From: a bacterium
Lineage (GTDB): Bacteria > Armatimonadota > Chthonomonadetes > Chthonomonadales > Chthonomonadaceae
NCBI GenBank assembly: GCA_021777995.1
Contig: JAJYCW010000029.1
Location: 1-35,689, forward strand
Reading direction: 5' to 3'
DNA: 35,689 bases
Part shown: in pieces, positions 27,187 to 33,062 of the stretch
Layout of the letters: every line of letters starts with the position of its first letter
Position numbering within the stretch: the first letter of the stretch is position 1
Notes under the pieces: model-generated
Seen by the model: the letters and a program-made list of their open reading frames with translations, nothing else
What the model was told of the DNA's origin: nothing
The model's database searches: none
Translations under genes and position numbers: made by a program

Positions 27187-27198
27187 GTGACGCGTCAC
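27187..27198. promoter_or_regulatory. Perfect 12-bp palindrome, candidate operator
   Basis: GTGACGCGTCAC at 27187-27198 is a perfect inverted repeat without a spacer. It lies 33 bases before the ATG of the small secreted protein and just after a TATATT at 27167-27172 that could be a -10 box, although no good -35 is seen. A dimeric DNA-binding protein is the obvious candidate ligand; there is no direct evidence. Confidence 0.4.
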
Positions 27199-27230
27199 CA
27201 GTTCACAACTCAATAAAGGAGATTAGTGAA

Positions 27231-27779
27231 ATGGTAAACATGAAATCAGTTACCGCCGGCTGCACGGCCTTTACCATATTAGCAGGCACAGTTGCCCTTC
27301 CTGTAAATGCCCTTGCAAGTGAAAATGGAAGACGAAATACCACCATTGTTTTGGGATCCGCGGCCCTGGCACTCCTGCTTGCAAAGCGGGATAAGACAGC
27401 GGGTATCATCACTGCCTTAGGGGCAGCATACGCCTACAAGCGCTGGAACGACGATATCGCTGCACGGCATCGCTATGAGCAGCGCTACGGATATAACTAC
27501 CGATACCGGCAGCAAGAGGCATATCGCCAGCATGAAGCCTGGCTGCAGCACGAACGTTGGGTTCAGCATGAACAGTGGTTGCAGCGACAACGAGAGCAGC
27601 AGCTTCAGCAGGAGAGATGGCGAGCACGCCAGGAGGATTTCAATCGGCGACGTGATCATGAGGACAATGGCTGGGGCCGAGGCGGAAGGTACGGCTATCA
27701 TGTGCGCCAGGACAGCCACTTTAATCGGGATCATCGTGACCGACGCGATGGGGGAGATTCGCACCGCCGGGACCATTAA
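27231..27779 (+). CDS. Secreted His/Arg/Gln-rich repeat protein of unknown function
   Basis: A 182-residue exported protein. ATG 27231 has AAGGAG at 27216-27221 (spacing 9), which rules out the longer frame from 27174. A signal peptide covers about residues 1-29 (ending VNALAS). Two short hydrophobic stretches follow, IVLGSAALALLLAKR (39-53) and AGIITALGAAYAYKRW (57-72), with a Gly/Ala pattern that could form a hairpin. From residue 79 the protein is strongly charged and aromatic: the repeats QHEAW, QHERW and QHEQW at 100-116, QQERW at 126-130, then a tail of Arg, Asp, His and Gly. It may bind anionic glycan or metal ions. I recognise no family. Confidence 0.78.
   Translation: MVNMKSVTAGCTAFTILAGTVALPVNALASENGRRNTTIVLGSAALALLLAKRDKTAGIITALGAAYAYKRWNDDIAARHRYEQRYGYNYRYRQQEAYRQHEAWLQHERWVQHEQWLQRQREQQLQQERWRARQEDFNRRRDHEDNGWGRGGRYGYHVRQDSHFNRDHRDRRDGGDSHRRDH
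27528..27578 (+). repeat. Tandem 18-base repeat encoding QHExW units
   Basis: Three consecutive units, each 18 bases apart, encode Q-H-E-x-W plus one linking hydrophobic residue (residues 100-116 of the secreted protein). The DNA units have drifted in third positions while the amino acids are kept, so the repeat appears to be under selection at the protein level. A degenerate fourth unit, QQERW, lies ten residues further on. Confidence 0.7.
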
Positions 27780-27806
27780 ACGGGATCAATAATGCAGCTT
27801 GACGAA

Positions 27807-27850
27807 GGCCGGTACGATGCTAGGGACATCGTACCGGCCATTCTCTTTGT
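27807..27850 (+). terminator. Strong hairpin terminator between convergent genes
   Basis: A perfect 13-bp stem pairs GGCCGGTACGATG (27807-27819) with CATCGTACCGGCC (27827-27839) around a 7-base loop. The T-rich run ATTCTCTTTGTCT follows on the + strand. It lies between the secreted protein gene and the convergent phosphoglycosyl transferase gene. The stem could act in both directions, but the minus-strand side lacks a comparable T-run. Confidence 0.85.
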
Positions 27851-27886
27851 CTACTGGCATCTCCCTATACTAAAGACAACAGCGAT

Positions 27887-28663
27887 TTAGCGCAAGACCG
27901 GGACGTCGGATGCAGGGTCATCACGATCATGGCTGCCAACAGTCGCAACAACCGCTTCTGCGGGAATTACAGCTAGTGCTCTGTTGGCCTTTTTCGTGAA
28001 CCGTCGTATGAGACCAAGTACTACCACCCAAGCGGTTGTGAAAAGAACAGTGAGATCGCGACTTGCTGACCGATTGACGACATAATCGTAGTCCATGCGG
28101 CATTTTCGCGGCAACAATTCCGAAATATAATATGTCTCACGATCTGCCCTATCCTGCAGCAAGGTCTCTTCGTCACGGTAATGAAGCTGGGTGGGACCGG
28201 TTACTCCTGGTCGCACCGAAAGGACCACGTCACGAAGATCTGGAGGGAAATTTTCTACAAATCGAGGAACCTGCGGTCGTGGACCAACCAGGCTCATCTC
28301 TCCGCGCATCACATTAAAGAGTTGCGGAATTTCATCAATTTTATTATTTCGCAGAAACCTGCCAAAGGGCGTTATACGGTTGTCGTCAGCCGCGGTGCAT
28401 AGCGGACCGTTTCGGTCGGCATCGGATACCATTGTGCGAAACTTAAAAACGTTGAAGAACTGACCATGAAGCCCTACACGCCGCTGCACATAAAATACCC
28501 TGCCGGGGGATGTCAATTTAACAAGCAGTGCGACAATAAGCAGCGGAATTGCAAGGATCAGGAGAAGGCTAGCGCTGATAACGAGGTCGAAAATTCGCTT
28601 GGCTATCTCGAAAAGTACGGGGGGGTGTGAGTTGACAGGTAGTTTAACGGTATCCTGAGCCAT
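27887..28663 (-). CDS. Polyprenyl-phosphate sugar-1-phosphate transferase (monotopic PGT)
   Basis: A 258-residue initiating phosphoglycosyl transferase that loads the first sugar phosphate onto undecaprenyl phosphate. One hydrophobic segment (residues 24-50, DLVISASLLLILAIPLLIVAL) is followed by the family signature SPGRVFYVQRRVGLHGQFFNVFKFRTM. The catalytic Asp-Glu dyad is Asp110-Glu111 in NKIDEIPQLFNVMRGEMSLVGPRP. Only one membrane segment precedes the catalytic domain, so it is the short PglC-like form with an added C-terminal stretch of about 60 residues. ATG 28663 follows AAAGG. It is convergent to the polysaccharide operon but probably starts the same glycan. Confidence 0.93.
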   Translation of the reverse strand: MAQDTVKLPVNSHPPVLFEIAKRIFDLVISASLLLILAIPLLIVALLVKLTSPGRVFYVQRRVGLHGQFFNVFKFRTMVSDADRNGPLCTAADDNRITPFGRFLRNNKIDEIPQLFNVMRGEMSLVGPRPQVPRFVENFPPDLRDVVLSVRPGVTGPTQLHYRDEETLLQDRADRETYYISELLPRKCRMDYDYVVNRSASRDLTVLFTTAWVVVLGLIRRFTKKANRALAVIPAEAVVATVGSHDRDDPASDVPVLR

Positions 28664-28821
28664 TGCTACAAACCTTTCGCGCTACGCATTACCATGGTAC
28701 TATATTCAGTATCGGTAAGTTACCTGAAGTTTAACAACACCATCCTGCTGAATTATAGCCCGAAGTAAACCACCACGTCAATAGTACTAGGTTTTAAGGT
28801 GCGATCAGCCCTATTATTGGC

Positions 28822-28832
28822 GGGTATAATTG
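28822..28832 (+). promoter_or_regulatory. Probable promoter -10 region upstream of the Trm112-like gene
   Basis: GGGTATAATTG at 28822-28832 carries a perfect TATAAT (28825-28830) and is identical over 11 bases to the -10 region of the polysaccharide operon. No good -35 is present. Transcription would start near 28837, giving a leader of about 112 bases before GTG 28949. A second possible -10, TATGAT at 28886-28891 with TTCGAG at 28863-28868, lies closer to the gene. The rest of the 285-base gap (28664-28948) shows no ORF or stable hairpin that I can support; on the minus strand TATAGT at 28699-28704 may serve the PGT gene. Confidence 0.5.
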
Positions 28833-28948
28833 GCAGAGACTAACTTTGAATACTTAACGGTATTCGAGTCATTCCGTGACATAGATATGATACCTCTGTC
28901 AAGAAGTACAACTAATGGCTTTTGTGACAAAATAGGGAGACAATTACA

Positions 28949-29203
28949 GTGCCAGAGCAACAAGATGTCCAAGCGCCACAACCAATGGATGAGTGGCTGT
29001 TGAAGCTACTTGCATGCCCCGCATGTCCGCAGCACTACCCGTTATCCTACGATGCAGCTAAGTCTGTTCTGGTTTGTCATTGTGGGCGCTATGCATTTCC
29101 CGTTGGTAGCGATGGAATACCTAACTTGCTCGTTACCGACGACAAGATCATAAACTCGGATGCAGATCCGTCCAAATGTCCGCCACCTCAGGGGGGTAAC
29201 TAG
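28949..29203 (+). CDS. Trm112-like small zinc-ribbon protein
   Basis: An 84-residue protein of the Trm112/UPF0434 family. It starts at GTG 28949 with GGGAGA at 28935-28940. LLKLLACPACPQHYPLSY (residues 17-34) and VCHCGRYAFPVGSDGIPNLL (48-67) form the zinc-ribbon-like fold with a CxxC and a CxC motif; the late P-x-x-x-G-I-P-x-L-L is diagnostic. In other organisms such proteins act as partners of methyltransferases or as small folding factors; the role here is unknown. The C-terminal Asp/Pro/Gly tail is short. It is one base from aroQ and surely co-transcribed with it. Confidence 0.85.
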   Translation: MPEQQDVQAPQPMDEWLLKLLACPACPQHYPLSYDAAKSVLVCHCGRYAFPVGSDGIPNLLVTDDKIINSDADPSKCPPPQGGN

Positions 29204-29204
29204 A

Positions 29205-29654
29205 TTGACCATGCGCATATCCGTGATCCATGGTCCTAATCTTAATTTGCTGGGTGCCCGTCAACCTGAGTTTTATGGAAGTGACTCCCTTGACGATGTT
29301 AATCGGCGCATAAAACGCCGGGGCGAGGAGCTAGGTCTCGATGTGAGGATTCTCTGGTCTAACCATGAGGGCGAGATCATAGATGCCATACATGATGCAC
29401 GTGAATGGGCCGATGCCATCATTATTAACCCTGGCGCACTTACGCATTACAGCTATTCGGTGCGTGATGCATTAACGGCGGTTCGTTTACCAGCCATCGA
29501 AGTGCACTTAAGTAATATCCATGCTCGTGAGGAGTTTCGGCGCCACTCCGTCGTCTCTCCAGTAGTGATAGGGCAGATTGTGGGCTTAGGCTCTCTTGGG
29601 TACCTTCTGGCACTGGAAGCTATACAGCGGATTGTAGATGCAAGCCACACTTAG
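29205..29654 (+). CDS. aroQ: 3-dehydroquinate dehydratase, type II
   Basis: A 149-residue type II dehydroquinase that converts 3-dehydroquinate to 3-dehydroshikimate in the shikimate pathway. All signature segments are present: VIHGPNLNLLGARQPEFYG (with the catalytic Arg and Tyr), LWSNHEGEIIDAIHDA, IIINPGALTHYSYSVRDAL, EVHLSNIHAREEFRRHS (catalytic His and substrate-binding Arg) and GQIVGLGSLGYLLAL. The TTG at 29205 is 8 bases after a GGGGG SD (29192-29196), and the ATG at 29211 is two codons later, so both starts are possible. Its 3' end overlaps the next gene by 17 bases. Confidence 0.95.
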   Translation: MTMRISVIHGPNLNLLGARQPEFYGSDSLDDVNRRIKRRGEELGLDVRILWSNHEGEIIDAIHDAREWADAIIINPGALTHYSYSVRDALTAVRLPAIEVHLSNIHAREEFRRHSVVSPVVIGQIVGLGSLGYLLALEAIQRIVDASHT

Positions 29655-30627
29655 ATCGCCTCTTTTGCTGTGCATCGCGGCTGCAATGGTGAAGCCGGCA
29701 TCCGCTCTTCCCCCTGCGCCAAAACCGCAAATGAGCGTGGAAAGCACCTATACAGTGGGGTACCACGACTGGCAGGGCCTTCCTGAATTTAGCGTGTTTG
29801 CGAACGGAACTACCATAGTCAATACCACACTTGAGCCTAGCCTTTCGTACAATACCATGAAGCCTTCCGTCGCGAAATCGCTAAAGGTTACTCCGCTCAC
29901 CCAAACCGTTGCATTTACCTTTTTGCACAACCACTTTACAGCTTCGGGGGCTGCGAACGTCAACTTAGGCATAGGTAACGGCGGGGTCCTTCCAGTTAAC
30001 GTGGGCTTGCTCAACATTATGGCTAGCCTGTCTCCAGCAATGGCCCACAGGCCAGATGCTCCCGCGATCTGGCTTGGATATCCGTTCCTCAAGAGGTTTC
30101 AGGTTCGATTCAACCCTAGCAACCACCTTATTGAGTTTATACCGGGCAGCCATAAAACAAAATTGAAGCCTGGTGCGGTGATTGTCAAATTCGCTGGCAC
30201 CGGTGCAGCGCCGGCCGTTAATGTCACGGTGCCAGGGTCACCGCCCTTTACTGCAGTGGTTTCTGTAACCTCACCTGTAACAATATTACCCCCCGAGGTG
30301 GCGGCAAAACTCGCCGGTACGTCACCAATGCAAATACCGGTTCGGCTTCCTGATGGAACCGAAACACACGTTGAGGGTATTAAAGTGAGTTCGTTAAGCG
30401 TGGGCCGTGCGAAAGTGGATGGAATGCAGGTGCTGGGCGCTGAGCCGGCCAATAAGAGCGCTACGGTCCCAACCGCTGTATTGGGTATGGACTTCCTGCA
30501 GCATTTCCGGTTTACAATAGATTTTGTGGGAAAGAGGCTGGTGCTTGAGCCCCTTGATCACGAGGTAGCTAAACCGCAAGCGAAAACCCAACCTGCCGAC
30601 GCACACGACGGGTTCAATCCGAGGTAA
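29638..30627 (+). CDS. Secreted double retropepsin-like domain protein lacking catalytic aspartates
   Basis: A 329-residue exported protein with a signal peptide (about 1-24, ending PASA). It appears to contain two aspartyl-protease (retropepsin) folds. Domain 1 has TTLEPSLSYNTMKPSVAKSL (63-82) where DTGAS-x-x-Y would sit, and closes with WLGYPFLKRFQVRF (145-158). Domain 2 has VVSVTSPVTILPPEVAAKL (207-225) at the DTG site and VLGMDFLQHFRFTIDF (281-296), the classic retropepsin end. In both, the Asp-Thr-Gly triad is lost, so it is likely a binding protein rather than a protease. Start 29638 lies 17 bases inside aroQ. The 3' end overlaps birA tail to tail by 14 bases. Confidence 0.75.
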   Translation: MQATLRSPLLLCIAAAMVKPASALPPAPKPQMSVESTYTVGYHDWQGLPEFSVFANGTTIVNTTLEPSLSYNTMKPSVAKSLKVTPLTQTVAFTFLHNHFTASGAANVNLGIGNGGVLPVNVGLLNIMASLSPAMAHRPDAPAIWLGYPFLKRFQVRFNPSNHLIEFIPGSHKTKLKPGAVIVKFAGTGAAPAVNVTVPGSPPFTAVVSVTSPVTILPPEVAAKLAGTSPMQIPVRLPDGTETHVEGIKVSSLSVGRAKVDGMQVLGAEPANKSATVPTAVLGMDFLQHFRFTIDFVGKRLVLEPLDHEVAKPQAKTQPADAHDGFNPR

Positions 30628-31390
30628 GAGAAGAGGCTGAGGTTACTAGAAGGGTTGAGCCATTGTCCAACAGGAGCGAGAGTTCTCCCGATGGACCCAA
30701 GCCATTTGCAACGCCTGTGACCATACCCGCGCTCGATTGCGCCGTGTATCTCCTGCCGATAGAGGCATCCCACCGTGTCCATCGCCGGATTATGGCAGCA
30801 ATTCCAAATTGTTCACACTGGCGCACGAGTCGGTTTAATGACCGCGCAAACCACAACACCTGTTCAGCCGGTGCCAGGTGGCGTATCTCGTTCGCCAGCA
30901 GCGATGTCGATCGCCCTGCGATGTCTACCGCTTCTGGTAACGATGTAAGGTTTGCGCCAAAACCTACTGCAACGAAGCACGTATCACGAGGTGTACGGTA
31001 CACCTCGGTCAAAACCCCTGCGGTTTTTAGTTGCCCAATAACAATGTCATTTGGCCACTTTAATCCAAGATTAGCGAGCGCACTGGTATGCCCGCCGCAT
31101 CTCAGGTGGACCTCGCAGATGCAATCGGCGGCCGCTGCGCCAGCTAACAGCCCAATGATTGGAGCGGTGGACTCGTTCAACTGTGGCCAGGTCATGAGGG
31201 CAGTTGCATAGAGATTGCCGTTGCCAGGCGAGTCCCAGACGCGCCCTCGTTGTCCGCGGCCGGCCAGCTGCCTCTGTGCAAGAACAACGGCCTTTACAGC
31301 TCCAGACGATTGCAGTTGTGTTTCGCTAGAAAGCAGGTCACGCGCACAATCCATAGTCGACTGAACGGTACTATAACTTATCAGGATCAC
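30614..31390 (-). CDS. birA: Biotin-[acetyl-CoA carboxylase] ligase
   Basis: A 258-residue biotin protein ligase without the N-terminal DNA-binding domain (group I), so it should not act as a repressor. STVQSTMDCARDLL starts the catalytic domain. The biotinyl-AMP motif is GRGQRGR at residues 44-50, followed by WDSPGNGNLYATALM. The motif KWPND (111-115) and the catalytic-site Lys122 in LKTAGVLTEV are present, and a short C-terminal SH3-like domain follows. It starts at GTG 31390, overlapping the nadC stop by 4 bases. It attaches biotin to carboxylase carrier protein. Confidence 0.94.
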   Translation of the reverse strand: MILISYSTVQSTMDCARDLLSSETQLQSSGAVKAVVLAQRQLAGRGQRGRVWDSPGNGNLYATALMTWPQLNESTAPIIGLLAGAAAADCICEVHLRCGGHTSALANLGLKWPNDIVIGQLKTAGVLTEVYRTPRDTCFVAVGFGANLTSLPEAVDIAGRSTSLLANEIRHLAPAEQVLWFARSLNRLVRQCEQFGIAAIIRRWTRWDASIGRRYTAQSSAGMVTGVANGLGPSGELSLLLDNGSTLLVTSASSLTSD

Positions 31391-32250
31391 GGTTGCATTA
31401 CGATGTCGAGCCCAATGTCCAGTGAACCCGCTGAGTGCGTGAGCGCCCCAACAGAGATTATATCTACGCCTGTTTGGGCGATTTCAGCAACGTTATCGAG
31501 TGTAATTCCTCCGCTTGCCTCTGCAATTGCTCTGCTGCCAATGGATGCCACGGATCGTCTCAGATCATCTAACGTCATGTTGTCGAGCAAAACGATGTCA
31601 GTACCGGCGTCTAACGCCTCCTGAACCTGTTCATATGAATCGCACTCCACGGTTATCGTCATGGTGTGAGGTGCGCCGTTGCGTGCGCGTCCAACGGCTT
31701 CACTTATTGAGCCGCACGCGGCAATGTGATTGTCTTTAATAAGAACTGCATCGTAAAGGCCGAACCTGTGGTTGTTGCCGCCGCCGCACCGCACCGCATA
31801 CTTTTCCAAGGCACGAAGCCCCGGCGTTGTTTTTCTGGTGTCTACTATCCTTGCAGAGGTACCCTGAATACGTTCCACAAAGGCGCGGGTAAGTGTTGCA
31901 GTCGCGCTAAGGCGTTGCACAAAGTTGAGAGCAACCCGTTCCCCTGTCAAAATGGCGCGCGCGTCTCCCGTAATCGTGCATAGGACAGTACCAGGCACAA
32001 GTTTGCAGCCGTCACTGCAGCATTCATGAATTCTCACATTGGGATTCAGTTGACGATACACCTCATGAACGACCGGCATCCCCGCAAGTATCCCAGCAGA
32101 GCGTGTGACCATAGAGGCTGCAATCGTGCAGTCGGGAGGAATGGTGAGCATGGATGTAATGTCACCAGTGCCCTGGTCCTCCGCCAGGGCATTCATGATT
32201 AACTGTTTAAGTTCGGTGGTCGGTATGCTGGCAGTGCCTGTCGCTGTCAA
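31387..32250 (-). CDS. nadC: Nicotinate-nucleotide pyrophosphorylase (carboxylating)
   Basis: A 287-residue quinolinate phosphoribosyltransferase that makes nicotinate mononucleotide from quinolinate and PRPP in NAD synthesis. The family signature TRKTTPGLRALEKYAVRCGGGNNHR and YDAVLIKDNH are complete, and VLLDNMTLDDLRRSV and EASGGITLDNVAEIAQTGVDIISVG form the phosphate-binding end. I place the start at TTG 32250 because GGAGGG lies 6 bases upstream and the TTG overlaps the preceding stop as TTGA. A longer frame reaches 32295 but would extend 49 bases into the STAS-Usp gene. The gene is coupled to birA, a common pairing. Confidence 0.94.
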   Translation of the reverse strand: MTATGTASIPTTELKQLIMNALAEDQGTGDITSMLTIPPDCTIAASMVTRSAGILAGMPVVHEVYRQLNPNVRIHECCSDGCKLVPGTVLCTITGDARAILTGERVALNFVQRLSATATLTRAFVERIQGTSARIVDTRKTTPGLRALEKYAVRCGGGNNHRFGLYDAVLIKDNHIAACGSISEAVGRARNGAPHTMTITVECDSYEQVQEALDAGTDIVLLDNMTLDDLRRSVASIGSRAIAEASGGITLDNVAEIAQTGVDIISVGALTHSAGSLDIGLDIVMQP

Positions 32251-33062
32251 TTTGCACCCTCCGAAGAACGAAGCCTGCCTATGATCACTTCGCAAGGAGC
32301 TCGGTGAAGCAGCGAGTCGACCAGCTTGTCAAATCGATCGTGGCCCTCGTGCTCTACAGCATGGTGTGAGGCACCAAGCAGGACAAGGTCGGCGTTATGG
32401 CTCTTGATGCTGCCCAGAATTCCATCCACGGCATCACGAACCCTCTCTATGTGCTCAGCGGCGGTGCACCCGTGATTGGCAACAAATTGCCGCGCAATCT
32501 GCATGGTCTGTTCCGCTGCCTGCTCCTGTGCGGGTAGCGGTGCGTTTAACGGTAGGTCACGTGTGACTTCAAGCAGGTAGACCAGCCTCAGGTCGGCGTT
32601 TGCCATGTTCGAATAACGTGCGGCAAGGTCGGCTCCGTAGGTAAGATCAACCTCGGCCATTAGCGGCACCACAACAACCCGTGGCTTTGTTCCGGTAGTC
32701 TGCAATTGCGCAGGCTGATTAGAGACACGGCGATGCATTGACAGCGAGGCTCGTGCTGCGTCCACCGATTCTGCAATAGGCAGCTGTGAACGTACACCAG
32801 GTATAGATTTGAGAACCTGCAGCACATTCGCAGGCAGGTTGGCCACTATAATTCTGGTGTGCGCTGCCTCAATATCCTTCATTGCATCTAGAAATGTCTT
32901 GGCACCGGCCTCAGACACTTCCTGCAAACCGCTGCAGTCAACGATAATTCCTTCCGGAAAATCACGCAGTAACATACCTGCAGCAGCCCGAATGGTGAGC
33001 CATTGGTTTTTGTGCAGCATTCCTGACAGAAGCACTACATCCTTACGGGTTTCAATGATCAT
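32247..33062 (-). CDS. STAS domain fused to universal stress protein domain
   Basis: A 271-residue soluble protein with two recognisable domains. Residues 1 to about 100 form a STAS fold: VVLLSGMLHKN, IIVDCSGLQEVSEAGAKTFLDAM with the usual D-x-S position, and RIIVANLPANVLQVLKSI. Residues about 128-268 resemble UspA: PRVVVVPLMAEVDLTYGADLAARYSNMANADLRLVYLLEV, then ADLVLLGASHHAVEHEGHDRFDKLVDSLLHRAPCEVIIGR, where the ATP-binding GxxxxG loop is only partly kept. ATG 33062 lies 11 bases inside the permease gene with GGAG upstream. Tight coupling suggests it controls or senses for the permease; the fusion is unusual to me. Confidence 0.82.
   Translation of the reverse strand: MIIETRKDVVLLSGMLHKNQWLTIRAAAGMLLRDFPEGIIVDCSGLQEVSEAGAKTFLDAMKDIEAAHTRIIVANLPANVLQVLKSIPGVRSQLPIAESVDAARASLSMHRRVSNQPAQLQTTGTKPRVVVVPLMAEVDLTYGADLAARYSNMANADLRLVYLLEVTRDLPLNAPLPAQEQAAEQTMQIARQFVANHGCTAAEHIERVRDAVDGILGSIKSHNADLVLLGASHHAVEHEGHDRFDKLVDSLLHRAPCEVIIGRLRSSEGAN

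Noticed and set aside
27417-27776. 119-residue reading frame antisense to the secreted repeat protein
   Set aside because: It is a by-product of the repeated, codon-biased sequence on the + strand; it has no SD, and the + strand gene has a signal peptide and strong SD.
29638-30627. Active aspartyl protease
   Set aside because: Neither domain keeps the Asp-Thr/Ser-Gly triad required for catalysis.
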